Numbered from the stretch's first letter, positions 40,501 to 51,883 are shown. The stretch: 64,000 nucleotides of DNA from Spongilla lacustris (GCA_949361645.1 OX442419.1:6286714-6350713), one strand, 5' to 3'. Program-made: numbers and translations. Notes: generated by a model not told the origin, from the letters alone.

Positions 40501-42752
40501 TAGAAATAACACTTATGGTTTAACATGGTTTATCATAAACCATTCAATGGTAAATTAAATCTAATACACTCAGACATACTATTTACATGAAACTAGATTT
40601 AATAACGAGTAATGGTTTAATTATTAAAAGACCTTGTTATGATTTTAGTGATACTACATGCATTGTGAATATCGCAGTGTAGAAATAACACTTATGGTTT
40701 AACATGGTTTATCATAAACCATTCAATGGTAAATTAAGTTTAATACACTCAGACATACTATCCTTATGTGTCTAGATTTACTAACCAGTAATGGTTTCGT
40801 TATTAAAAGACGTTGCTATGACTTTAATGATACTACATGCATTGTTAACATCTCAGTGTAGAAATAACACTTATGGTTTAGCATGAATTATCATAAACCA
40901 TTCAATGGTAAATTAAATCTAATACACTCAGACATACAATCTACATGGAACTAGATTTACTAACCAGTGATACTTTAATTATTAAAAGTCGTTATTATGA
41001 TTTTAATGATACTACTTGCATTGTGAATATCTCAAAATAGAAATAACACTTATGGTTTAACATGGTTTATCATAAACCATTCAATGGTAAATTAAATCTA
41101 ATACACTCAGACATACTATCCACATGAATCTAGATTTACTAACCAGTAATGGTTTAATTACTGATAGTCGTTATTATGATTTTGATGATACTTCTTGCAT
41201 TGTGAATATCTCAATGTAGAAGTAACACTTATGGTTTAACATGGTTTATGATAAACCATTCAATGGTAAATTAAATCTAATACACTCAGACATACTATCC
41301 ACAAGGATCTAGATATACTAACCAGTAATGGTTAAATTATTAAAAGACGTTGTTATGATTTTAATGATACTACTTGCATTGTGAATATCTCAAAATAGAA
41401 ATAACACTTATGGTTTAACATGGTTTATCATATACCATTCAATGTTAAATTAAATCTAATACACTCAGACATACCATTTACATGAAACTAGATTTAATAG
41501 CGAGTAATGGTTTAATTATTAAAAGACCTTGTTATGATTTTAGTGATACTACATGCATTGTGAATATCTCAGTGTAGAAATAACACTTATGGTTTAACAT
41601 GGTTTATCTTAAACCATTCAATGGTAAATTAAGTATAATACACTCAGACATACTATCCTTATGTGTCTAGATTTACTAACCAGTAATGGTTTAGTTATTA
41701 AAAGACGTTGCTATGATTTTAATGATACTACATGCATTGTTAATATCTCAGTGTAGAAATAACACTTATGGTTTAGCATGAATTATCATAAACCATTCAA
41801 TGGTAAATTAAATCTAATACACTCAGACATACTATCTACATGGAACTAGATTTACTAACCAGTAATGCTTTAATTATTAAAAGTCGTTTTTATGATTTTA
41901 ATGATACTACTTGCATTGTGAATATCTCAAAATAGAAATAACACTTATGGTTTAACATGGTTTATCATAAACTATTCAATGGTAAATTAAATCTAATACA
42001 CTCAGACATACTATCCACATGGATCTAGATTTACTAACCAGTAATGGTTTAATTACTAATAGTCCTTATTATGATTTTGATGATACTACTTGCATTGTGA
42101 ATATCTCAATGGAGAAGTTAACACTTATGGTTTAACATGGTTTATCATAAACCATTCAATGGTAAAATAAATCTAATACACTCAGACATACTATCCACAA
42201 GGATCTAGATTTACTAACCAGTAATGGTTTAATTATTGAAAGACGTTGTTATGATTTTAATGATACTACTTGCATTGTGAATATCTCAAAATAGATTTAA
42301 CACTTATGGTTTAACATGGTTTATCATAAACCATTCAATGGTAAATTAAATCTAATACACTCAGACATACTATCCACATGGATCAAGATTTACTAACCAG
42401 TATTGGTTTAATTATTAAAAGACGTTGTTATGATTTTAATGATACTACTTGCATTGTGAATATCTCAAAATTGAAATAACACTTATGGTTTATCATAAAC
42501 CATTCAATGGTAAATTAAAACTAATACACTCAGACATACTATTTACATGAAACTAGATTTACTAACCAGTAATGGTTTAATTGTTAAAAGACGTTGCTAT
42601 GATTTTAATGATACTACATGCATTGTGAATATCTCAATGTAGAAATAACACTTATGGTTTATTATGGTTTATCATAAACTATTCAATGGTAAATTAAGTT
42701 TAATACACTCAGACATACTATCCTTATGTGTGTAGATTTACTAACCAGTAAT
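37527..42752 (-). repeat. 178-bp satellite array, reverse orientation (segment 5, longest)
   Basis: About 29 reverse monomers with a very regular 179-bp period (CACTCAGAC at 38,251, 38,430, 38,610 and 38,789). Divergence is low compared with the outer segments and higher-order repeats are present (next entry). Other repeated multi-monomer blocks share AACGAGTAATGG (about 40,070, 40,610 and, as AGCGAGTAATGG, 41,490) and GCATGAATTATC (40,346, 40,882, 41,777). No gene is seen. Confidence 0.96.
37541..39690 (-). repeat. Six-monomer higher-order repeat, 1,075 bp, two copies
   Basis: Variant monomers recur in the same order at a fixed offset of 1,075 bp (6 x 179): GACATACTAT...CAGTAATGCTTT at 37,541 and 38,616; CAGTATCGG at 37,933 and 39,008; AATGATAAATAAAATC at 38,051 and 39,126; CTAGATCTACTAACC at about 38,277 and 39,352. 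Multi-monomer units of this kind are the hallmark of locally homogenised satellites. Confidence 0.87.
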
Positions 42753-42766
42753 TTAAGAGGGAGGGG

Positions 42767-42780
42767 CCAACTTGTGTTGG
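42767..42780 (-). other. 3'-terminal hairpin of Penelope-like copy 2
   Basis: Read on the minus strand: CCAAC-ACAA-GTTGG followed by CCCCTCCCTCTTAA. It is equivalent to the copy 1 hairpin with a compensatory base-pair change. Confidence 0.7.
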
Positions 42781-42797
42781 TCTCTCTTGGTATCCCT

Positions 42798-43702
42798 CTA
42801 CGCCATTGTGTGTCTTTGTATGATTTGGGTAGAGGGGTTGTAAAAAGAATGAGTGTGTTGGAGGGTCGGTGTTGTGTGCGGGTATGAAGCTGTTGTGTGG
42901 TAGTACAGGAAGTTTGATTTGCTTGGAGGAGCCCTGTAGGTAGTTGGTAGTGGAGTTTGGTGTAGGTTGAGGGACATCAGTGGTGGCGGTCCGAATCTGA
43001 GGGACATTAGTGATGGGAGATTGTTCAATGTGGTGGGTGTCCTTGTTGTCATTGTGTTGTATGTGTTTGTTTGTTGGTTTTGTTGTGATTGTGGTAGGTA
43101 AAGGATGGGGGTTGGATCCATTAGTAGGGGTGGGCGTCGTGTGGTGTGCATCATGGGGGGTTGCTGGATGTTGTAGGGTCTTCTATTGGTATTTGTTTGT
43201 TGTGTTTGTTTCCATTGGGTGTGGTGGTGAGGGGCTGTAGTTTTTTTCTCATTTGTGGCGAGAAGGGTAGGTGGCCTTGGGGTAGGATTCTTTGGTTTTG
43301 GATTTGGAGGGGGGGTGGGGGGGGGGTTTGTTGTGGCTGAAGGAGAAGGTTTGTGTGTGTTGGGATCGGGAGAGTCTGTTTAGGTTTTGGTTGGGGGTTG
43401 TCGTGTAGACTGGGCAGTGGTTTGTTTCTTGGACACTCCTCTTGATAGACTTGGTTATTCCTATGTGCAAGTTTTGTTTTGTGGATCTTTTTGTTTCTCC
43501 TTGTTTTGAGGTCGTCATGTAGTTTTTGCATGTCATTGTTTGTGTTTCGCCATGTAGTTACCCATTTGTTGTGTGTGGCAACGTCTTTTGACTTAGAGAG
43601 GAATACTGTGTGTGTGTATTGTGTTTAAATACTTCGTTGTGCAGCTGTTGTGTGTGAAGGTGTGTGTACAGGTCATGCAGCTGGTGTTGTGTGTGCTTGT
43701 AC
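42798..43702 (-). pseudogene. Coiled-coil/proline-rich ORF, C-terminal half (Penelope-like copy 2)
   Basis: Several minus-strand frames (down to 43,531, then 43,531-43,151 and 43,154-42,798) together correspond to the second half of the 35,492-37,431 protein. Shared features, in order, are QLH...QQLH, WRNTNNDMQKLHDDL, a basic KKIHKTKLAH segment, YQEEC...LPS, and a long Pro/Thr/Asn-rich tail with LPSLMSL and PPLMSL matching copy 1. Frameshifts near 43,620 and 43,150 break it. The N-terminal Pro-rich half and the non-coding segment seen in copy 1 are absent: similarity begins within about 10 codons of the endonuclease stop and, at first, in the same frame. Confidence 0.7.
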
Positions 43703-43704
43703 GT

Positions 43705-45892
43705 TTACAAAAAAACATCGTTGAGGCCATTGGGTATTCTGGTGTTGAGTTTCTTAATCCAGAATTCTTCTGTGGCCATCTGTGAAGAGGGGTGTGAATG
43801 TGTTAGGGGTATGATTTTAACTTTGAAAGCCCCATGTGTGTCAAAGTGACGGTATAGTAACATTCTTGGTGTTTGTTTCAATCTAAAAGCACTGAGGTGG
43901 TTGGTCATTCGGGTCCTTAGTGACGTAGTTGTTTGCCCAACATATTGGAGCCCGCAGTATTGGCATTGGAGGACGTATATAATGTTCTTGCTATCGCAGG
44001 ATAGCCTGTTTTGGATTGGGATTCTTTGTCGTGTGGATGTGCATTTGAACATGTTGGTGTTTATCATTGATGAGCATACGAAGCAGTTGTTTCTTTGGCA
44101 GTGAGTTGGTAAGAGGGGTATGTGGTAAGATTTGGAAGTATTGGGGATCGCAGTTTTTTTTGCGTCATCGTTGAGGGCTGATTTGGTGATTTGTTTACCA
44201 AGATTTGAGAAGTTTCTGTAGGCAACTAGTGGTAGGTTGTTTGATAGTGTGGTTGTGGCAGGGTGTCTTTGTAGGAGATGAAGGTGTTTGGAGAGTTCAT
44301 GTTTGGGGTGTAGTCTTCTAGCATCATACTCAATTATGAATGGATAGATTTTCTTTGGTTGGGTTGAGATGTTGTGTTTGGATGTTTGTTTGGTGGTTGT
44401 CGTTTGGATGGTTTTTTGGATGGCTTTGTGGATGAAAGAAAAGGGGTATCCCCTATTGAGGAAATGTGTTATGAGCTGTTGTTTTAATCTTGTGAAGTCT
44501 TTAGGATCGGAGCATTGTTGTTGGTAGCGTAAGAGTTCCCCCCTTATGATGGCAGCTTTGGTGTTGGGGGGGTGGTGGCTGGTATAGTGGATGTACTGGA
44601 AGGTGTTGGTTGGCTTGAAATGTGTTCGGTACGAAGGTCGGCGAGTTGTTTCAAAGTCTTTTCCTTTGAAGATGGTAAGGTCGAGAAAGTCAATGGAGGA
44701 ATCGGATATGGTGCATTCATATTAAATGGTGGGGTGGAATTGGTTGAGGTTGTTGAAAAAGGTGTCAAAATCCTCTTTGGGATGAGTCCATATAAGGAAG
44801 ATATCATCGATGTAACGTTTGTATAAGTGGGGTTGTTTGTTCTGTGTTTGTAGAAATTCTATTTCCAGATGGTACATAAATATGTTGGCCAGGGTAAGGG
44901 CAAGGGGAGTACCCATGGCTACACCAGTGCGTTGGTGGTATGGTGTGCTGTTAAAAGTGAAAAAGTTGCGTTTGAGGACGAAGTTAAGTAATTGGCAGGT
45001 TACAAACTTAGGGAAACCTATGGCGTCATTGTGGATTAATATAGAGTTGATGCCTTCATCCTGTGGGATGGTAGTGTATAGATTTTTGATGTCAAGCGAG
45101 ATGAGGTAGACGTGTTGTGATGGTGGGATGATAGTTGTTGGATCAGGTTGTGTGAACTTTTGAGGTATGATGGTATTGTTGGGATGATGGACTTGAAAAA
45201 GTAATCGAGGTATTTTGAAACTTGAGTTGTGGCACCGTTTATGCCTGAGACAATGGGTCTAACTGAGATAGGTGTTTTGTGTATTTTGTAGAGGAAGTGG
45301 ATATATTGAGTCTGCACGGGATCTGGCGGGGATAGGAACTCAGCCTCAGTCTTGCTTATGTATCCGGTGTAAAATAGTTCTTGTACAAATGTTTTGATGT
45401 CGGCAGCAAGTTTGGGTGTGGGATCCGAGTCAAGTTTAGCATAGGTTGTTGGGTCGGATAGATGTCGGGTGCCGTCTGAGATGTATTTTTCTTTGCTGAC
45501 CACAGTTAGTGTTGAGCCCTTGTCGGCCTGTTTGATTACTATATCTTTTCGTTTTGACTTGAGTGAGCGAATGGCGTCTCTTTCAGATTGTGTGAGGTTA
45601 CTTGTGGTTTTGAAGTATGGATTAGAACAGGTGGATAAGATGGCATTTTCGGTGTCTTTGAGGTATTTTTCTAAAAGAATGTTGTCTGATGTAGTGGGTG
45701 TGTATGATGATTTTTTCTTAAATGGGTCACGTTCATTGTTTGTATGTTGGAAAAGGAAATCTACTCTGACTGTCCTTTGAAACTGTTGGATTGCCTTATG
45801 TAGAGGTTTCATCCAAAAGGTTGGTGTGGGTATATATAGGAGTCCTTTGTTGAGTATACTTTGTTCATCAGCTGTTAAAGTTATATCACTGA
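43705..45892 (-). pseudogene. Penelope-like ORF2: reverse transcriptase plus GIY-YIG endonuclease
   Basis: About 730 codons on the minus strand. The frame enters at 45,892 already coding (LTADEQSILNKGLLYIPTP), typical of the N-terminal part of Penelope RTs, then has DIVIKQADKGSTLTVV, VRPIVSGINGAT, motif A (LISLDIKNLYT), motif B region (MGTPLALTLANIFMY), motif C (YKRYIDDIFLIW) and the thumb (FKPTNTFQYIHY, IIRGELLRY). A Cys/His cluster (THCQRNNCFVC) precedes the endonuclease: NIIYVLQCQYCGLQYVGQT (GIY...YVG), SLRTRMTNH, ATEEFWIKKLN, stop after GLNDVFL at 43,705. Catalytic Asp, Gly and Glu residues are present. I see only two lesions: a frameshift near 45,140 and a nonsense codon (TAA where Lys is expected) at 44,722-44,724, so this copy is fairly young. 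Telomere or interspersed integration by such enzymes is established for the group. Confidence 0.92.
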
Positions 45893-46408
45893 GGTTTAGT
45901 TATTAAAAGAAGTTGCTATGATTTTAATGATACTACATGCATTGTTAATATCTCAGTGTAGAAATAACACTTATGATTTAACATGGTTTATCATAAACCA
46001 TTCAATGGTAAATAAAATCTAATACACTCAGACATACTATCCACATGTAACTAGATTTACTAACCAGTAATGATTTAATTATTAAAAGTCGTTATTGTGA
46101 TTTTAATGATACTACTTGCATTGTGAATATCTCAATGTAGAAATAACACTTATGGTTTAACATGGTTTATCATGAACCATTCAATGGTAAATTAAATGTA
46201 ATACACTCAGACATACTATTCACAAGGATTTAGATTTACAAACCAGTAATGGTTTAATTATTAAAAGACGTTGTTATGATTTTAATGATACTACTTGCAT
46301 TGTGAATATCTCAATGTAGAAATAACACTTATGGTTTAACATGGTTTATCATAAACCATTCAATGGTAAATTAAATCTAATACACTCAGACATATCATCC
46401 ACATGGAT
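45893..46408 (-). repeat. 178-bp satellite array, reverse orientation (segment 6)
   Basis: About three reverse monomers right of Penelope-like copy 2. The array ends at CATATCATCCACATGGATAG, where the next bases are no longer satellite. Confidence 0.93.
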
Positions 46409-46480
46409 AGTGTGGAAAAGGAAAAGAGTAGGAAAGCCGGGGAGAATCAATTCAGAAGAGATCAACAATTGAATGTAAAA
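46403..46480 (+). other. Candidate 26-codon first exon whose ATG lies in satellite sequence
   Basis: The ATG in CACATGGATAG is the last recognisable satellite sequence. It opens a frame coding MDSVEKEKSRKAGENQF and further hydrophilic residues, ending at AAA followed by GTGAGG, a good splice donor at 46,481. There is no similarity I recognise, and chance is a serious alternative. Confidence 0.2.
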
Positions 46481-47934
46481 GTGAGGTATGATAGATTTAC
46501 AATTTTTTTACATACATGTACAGTGTAATCTATTGTTTGCAATGTTATTTTGCACAGAAGCCACTAAGCAAGAAAGTGGACTGCGGCAGCAATACAAATA
46601 ATAGTAAGGGATTATTGTTATTATTAATTAACCTAGCTACATTATTTATAAAAAAAATCCATGCATATTGCAAACATCAATATAAGCAACTCACATTTGC
46701 AATTCCCATAGTCATATTATTTCTTTTTTTTTTGTTATAAACAGCAACCATCTCAAAATTAGAAAACACAAAATTGAGCTACAGGTATAAAACTGTTTTG
46801 ATGTTTGTTTAATTTATGAATGTACACTGTATATATATATGCATGTATATGTATATATGCATGTCATATCTAGGTACATGCAGAAGGATTTTATCATGCA
46901 AGGTCTTGCAAAACTCAATGAAATTGAAACAATGCTGAGACAATTAATTGCCTTTTGGAGATTCATTTCATACAGTAGGGAATGTAATTTCCAGATTCTG
47001 CAGAGGATGAAGGTTTGCACAAAACCTCATGCACATCACATATTGAGTAGTATAATGCTTCTATAACTGTATGTTTGTAACATTCAGCAGGTAATCTGAA
47101 TGAGAACCACATCGTATCTGTAAGTGTATTGCATGATGCACGTATTTACATGTATTTTATCGGAACAGAAAAGTGGTGTGAATCAATCTTTTAAAGATTG
47201 ACTTACATTAAGTAACTCTGGTCTTACTGGATGCTATGTTCTCCCAAGAAAAGGCTGCTATAAGGAGTTAACTAAAGCCAGCAGCAGCAGCATGCAGCCA
47301 AAAAAAACCCATGTATGTCACCAGCTATAGTGAAGCTCATTGAAGGTGCAATTCTATGTATTGATCTTCCATGGCCATCTATAACAGACAGAAAAGTTAA
47401 GGAAAGGAACAGTGGCTGAATTGCTGCTAAAAAAATCAGAGATTCACCGAATCAAAAGTGTTGTTACAAGCTTTAAAAGCTGAACAAATAAAGTACATGT
47501 AAGTGAAATACATTCTTTCATGCTGATGCTCATTTTTCTTCAGGAAGTGTCTTTTGCCGTTCAACAGGGATTGCTGCTTTCATATTGGGCACTATGAAAC
47601 CGGACAGTTATGTAGATGAGTTTTTATTTGAATTGTTAAGCTGTCATGTGAGGTAGTTTAGGTCAGTTACCATTTGTGTATTTCCCTAAATTTACATGTA
47701 AAATACTTGTGCATTAAAACCCAATTATATTAACGTGTGCCACAATTCGGTGACATTATGATTGGCATGCACTGTTCTATTAGCTAATGTCAATCTATAT
47801 TCCTGCTGGCCTTGAGCATTACAAATGCAGATCGAACACTCATACTGTATAACGCCACCCATTTCATGCATGTGCTATTTAAAATGTGCTTCATTCAATC
47901 ACATTAACTACATATAATTTTTATATATTATAAC
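46409..47934. other. Non-satellite, AT-rich segment between two inverted satellite blocks
   Basis: About 1.5 kb of unique-looking sequence with no complete gene. It holds short purine/pyrimidine runs, an ATATATATGCATGTATATG tract near 46,830, and short frames of no known family. Exon-like pieces are given separately. A frame around 47,320-47,415 (IVKLIEGAILCIDLPWPS) looks protein-like but ends in a TGA. Confidence 0.5.
47544..47652 (+). other. Candidate internal exon (109 nt)
   Basis: The sequence is preceded by a polypyrimidine tract and CAG (TTTTTCTTCAG) and followed by GAGGTAG. In one frame it is open throughout and reads GSVFCRSTGIAAFILGTMKP then DSYVDEFLFELLSC, which looks like real protein. 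I do not recognise the family with confidence. Together with the frame near 47,320 it may be a relic of a host gene that once occupied this segment. Confidence 0.3.
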
Positions 47935-48096
47935 ATCTTGGCCAAGATCTTGTCATCATATCTTGGGATCATCTTGGACAAGATCTTGGGCAAGTTCAGG
48001 CAAGATCTTGGCGAGAACTTGGCCGGCATAATCTTGGCATCCTGGGCAAGTTCTTGGCAAGTTCTTGGCAGGAATCTTGCCCAAGAATTCATTGCT
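47935..48096. repeat. Degenerate short repeat built on CAAGATCTTGG
   Basis: About 160 bp of imperfect copies of AAGATCTTGG, CAAGTTCTTGG and GATCATCTTGG. AAGATCTT is itself palindromic and CTTGGCCAAG also occurs, so the tract can fold on either strand. It directly precedes the RLE remnant. Confidence 0.8.
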
Positions 48097-48781
48097 GGGT
48101 ATGCCTACTATGCCCAGAGACTGCACTAGACCCTCTAGGCCATCATGCAGTGACCTGCAGGCGGGGTGGTGACGTAGTGACCCGCCATAATTGGTTGCGT
48201 GACATAATTGTTGACCTTTGCCAAAGTGCTCGTGTGGGAGTTAAGGTGGAAGTTGGTAGCTGATTAACACCGGATCTTAGGCAAACTCGCCCAGCTGATG
48301 TTTTGGTAGCAGACTGGGAGAGAGGAACTGCGTGAGATGTCACTGTAGCCTCACCACTCACCTCTGCTGTGCTAAATGAGGCAGGAATGACTGTGGGTGC
48401 TGCAGCTGCTGCTAGCGAGCAGCGCAAGCACATCACCAATGATCCTAAGTGCCAGGAACTAGGTTGGGTGTGTGTTCCTCTGGCTGTCGAGACATATGGC
48501 AACTGGGGCAAAGACGCACATACCACTTTTATCCGTCTGGCCACTCGGCTTGCCATCTGTGTTTCTCTGCCGAAAAGTAAGGTCACTGCTGATCTTTTTG
48601 GCAGACTTAGTCTGGTGCTAACTCGTAGCATAGCAAGAGCGATTCTGTCAAGAAGCCTGCCCCATTCATTTGAGTATAGACTATGTCTGAAACATTAGTT
48701 AGGCTTAGATACTTTGCAGTCGTCTGTTTAATAAGTAGCTATTATTTAGTGTGTTATTATGGTGTAATTATTATTAAATAT
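48097..48781 (+). pseudogene. RLE-type non-LTR retrotransposon remnant (zinc knuckle and endonuclease)
   Basis: The plus-strand frame starts within the zinc knuckle (CLLCPETALDPLGHHAVTC), then GGDVVTRHNWLRD, then the endonuclease signature RPADVLVADW. A Cys-free C-terminal domain follows (EQRKHITNDPKCQELGWVCV, LAVETYGNWG, FIRLATRLA) and ends at a stop at 48,696-48,698. In-frame stops occur near 48,262 and 48,330. After the stop there are about 80 bp of AT-rich 3' UTR ending in ATTATTATTAAAT. All upstream RT sequence is missing. Confidence 0.85.
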
Positions 48782-50854
48782 AAATGTATGTAGTATCATT
48801 AAAATCACAATAACAACTTTTTATTACTAGTTAGAAAATCTAGATCCACATGGGTAGTATGTCCTAGTGTATTAGATTTCATTTACTATTGAATGGTTTA
48901 AGATAAACCATGTTAAACCATAAGTGTTGTTTCCAAACTGAGATACTCACAATTCATATAGTATCATTAAAATCATAACAACGACTTTTAATAATTAAAC
49001 CATTACTAGTTAGTAAATCTAAATCCATAAAGATAGTATGTCTGAGTGTATTAGATTTAATTTACCATTGAATGGTTTATGATAAACCATGTTAAACCAT
49101 AAGTATTATTTCCAGACTGAGATATTCACAATACATGTAGTATCATTAAAATCATAATACTACTAGTTAATAAATCTTAATCCATATGGATAGTATGTCT
49201 GAGTGTATTAGATTTAATTTACCATTGAATGGATTATGACAAACCATGTTAAACCATGTGTTATTTCCAGACTGAGATATTCAATACATGTTACTTCATT
49301 AAAATCATAACGACTTTTATAAATAAAATCATTACAAGTTTGTAAATCTAGATCCATATGGATTCTATGTCTGAGTGTATTAGATTTAATTTACCATTGA
49401 ATGGTTTATGATAAACCATGCTAAACCATAAGTGTTATTTCCAGACTGAGATATTCAATACATGTAGTATCATTAAAATCATAACAACGACTTTTATAAA
49501 TAAAATCATTACTAGTTAGTAAATCTAGATCCATACGGATTGTATGTCTGAGTGTATTAGATTTAATTAACCATTGAATGGTTTATGATAAACCATGTTA
49601 AACCATGTGTTATTTCCAGACTGAGATATTCAATACATGTAGTATCATTAAAATCATAACAACGACTTTTATAAATAAATGCATTACTAGTTAGTAAATC
49701 TAGATCCATATGGATAGTATGTCTCAGTGTATTAGATTTAATTAACCATTGAATGGTTTATGATAAACCATGTTAAACCATGTGTTATTTCCAGACTGAG
49801 ATATTCAAGATACATGTAGTATCATTAAAATCATAATAACGACTTTAATAATTAAACCATTACTAGTTAGTACATCTAGATCATATGGATTGTATGTCTG
49901 AGTGTATTAGATTTAATTTACTATTGAATGGTTTATGATAAACCATGTTAAACCATGTGTTATTTCCAAACTGAGATATTCACAATACATGTAGTATCAT
50001 TAAAATCATAATAACGACTTTTAATAATTAAACCATTACTAGTTATTAAATCTAGATCCATATGGATAGTATGTCTGAGAGTATTAGATTTAATTAACCA
50101 TTGAATGGTTTATGATTAATCATGTTAAACCATGTGTTATTTCCAGACTGAGATATTCACAAAACATTTAGTATCATTAAAATCATAATAACGAATTTTT
50201 ATAATTAAACCATTACTAGTTAGTAAATCTATATCTATAAAGATACAATGTCTGAGGAGTGTATTAGATTTAATTTACCATTGAATGGTTTATGATAAGC
50301 CATGATAAACCATAAGTGTTATTTCCAGACTGAGATATTCACAATACATGTATCATAATAACGACTTCTTATTACTAGTTAGTAAATCTAGATCCATATG
50401 GATAGTATGTCTGAGTGTATTAGATTTAATTAACCATTGAATGGTTTATGATAAACCATGTTAAACCATGTGCTATTTCCAGACTGAGATATTCAAAATA
50501 CATGTAGTATCATTAAAATCATAATAACGACTTTTAATAATTAAACTATTACCAGTTAACGTTAGTAAATCTAGATCCATATGAATAGTATGTCTGAGTG
50601 TATTAGATTTAATTTACCATTGAATGGTTTATGATAAACCATGTTAAACCATAAGTGTTGATTTCTACACTGAGATATTCACAATACATGTAAATCATTA
50701 AAGTCATAATAACGACTTTTCATGATTAAGTTATTGCTAGTTAGTAAATCTAGATCCATTTGGATAGTATATGTTTGAGTGTATTAGATTTAATTTACCA
50801 TTGAATGGTTTATGATAAACCGTGTTAAACCATAAGTGTTATTTCTACACTGAC
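48782..50854 (+). repeat. 178-bp satellite array, forward orientation (segment 7)
   Basis: Forward monomers again, about 12, but of a distinct subfamily: CATTACTAGTTAG replaces CTGGTTAG, TTTCCAGACTGAG replaces TTTCTACACTGAG, and several monomers lack the AAG after AACCAT (AACCATGTGTTATTTC). The array ends at ACACTGAC, where the hairpin-ended element begins. Confidence 0.95.
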
Positions 50855-51351
50855 AATCGAGAGTTACGGCAGTAACTTTCATATAGGATTTGTGCCGTAT
50901 CATGAAATCATTTTAAAAACGCGTCACGCGTATAACTCACGAACCGAGAAACGGATAGTGTAGCTCTTTATTCCTCAAGCCCGTAGCCAGGTCAGGAAAA
51001 GGGGGGGTTCGGAAAAAAAAAAAAGTGGACCCAAAGTGGGCGTGGGTCGCCAAAAGGGGGAGGGTGCGGGAGGGGGAAGTGCCCCCTCCCGCGCTTCGCG
51101 CGGAAGCTTTTGAAAACATTGATTTGGCAACACAAAAGAATTTAATAGTTTGCAGACACATACATGTACATGTACCAAAACACTCACAACCGAAAAATAA
51201 ACAAGATGAGCAATTCAATTTCATGCGACCTTCCAAGGTGAGCTGGCTGATATAAAAAGAGGGGAAGGGGCTAAACCTAACATGTCGTTTTGCTATGCAT
51301 GCAATCTAAATCGATCTTCGCTTTAAAAAAAAAAAACTTCTGATTCAATGG

Positions 51352-51702
51352 CTGCTTAGTCAACCTGACATAGTTTCCGAAGTGGGACACACAGCAGCTG
51401 GCTCTGCAGCTTTTGCCACAGAACAGCGAAAGATACAAGCAAATTCAGGGATTTGTGCAGAACTAGGCTGGAGCTGTATACCCCTTGTTGTTGAATCATT
51501 CGGGGCCTGGGGCCAACTTGCCTCTGGCACTTTCAAGAAACTTGCTTCCCGCCTTTCAGTCCAGGTTAACTCCTCCACTTCCACCACTCTGGACAGCATT
51601 TATTCCAGACTAAACCTTTCCCTTGTGCGCTCGAATGCCAGAGCATTTCTTGCAAGGGCAGGTCCCCGTGCTAAAGTCTCAGACCTCTACTTAGATGGTT
51701 GA
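51352..51702 (+). pseudogene. RLE retrotransposon C-terminal fragment (1) inside the nested element
   Basis: The frame reads QPDIVSEVGHTAAGSAAFA, ATEQRKIQANSG, LGWSCIPLVVESFGAWGQ, RLNLSLVRSNARAFLARAG and ends at a stop at 51,700-51,702. It matches the segment downstream of the endonuclease catalytic residues in the minus-strand element at 53.6-54.3 kb, and the 3' UTR (TTAAATATTGAAATTTGTG) also matches that element. The catalytic part is absent. Confidence 0.8.
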
Positions 51703-51883
51703 CTCATACATAGTTACATAGTTTACTAGTTAAATATTGAAATTTGTGTTTATATGAATTAATGGCACATGAAAAGTACTATATATTTAGGCAGGTTATA
51801 CATTTATATACAAACACAATTAATTAGTATACAGTGACAGAGTGTTTTAACAGAATTCAAGGGCGGATAATAAAGTCAAGTTC

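Larger units (their letters stand above)
42753..45892 (-). mobile_element. Penelope-like element, copy 2 (nearly complete RT-EN region)
   Basis: On the minus strand the order is RT (from 45,892), linker, GIY-YIG endonuclease (stop at 43,705), then directly the C-terminal half of the coiled-coil/Pro-rich ORF, then the 3' end with hairpin and GGCCCCTCCC at 42,753-42,780. The satellite on the left stops at CCAGTAAT and resumes on the right at GGTTTAGTTATT, which are adjacent in an intact monomer, so the element sits between adjacent bases of one monomer with no obvious target duplication. The 5' end is truncated at the start of the RT-EN ORF. Confidence 0.9.

Noticed and set aside
43010..43340. 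Plus-strand Gly/Trp/Val-rich frames
   Set aside because: Antisense of the Penelope copy 2 Pro-rich tail.
43664..45780. Plus-strand frames over the Penelope RT/endonuclease
   Set aside because: Shadows; the minus strand carries the recognisable RT and GIY-YIG motifs.
46516..47066. Short hydrophobic frames (74-75 aa)
   Set aside because: AT-rich chance frames with overlapping antisense counterparts and no splice context.
51010..51240. Frames on both strands around the G-rich left end of the nested element
   Set aside because: Low-complexity Gly/Pro/Phe runs from G and A homopolymers, mutually overlapping on both strands; no supporting motif.
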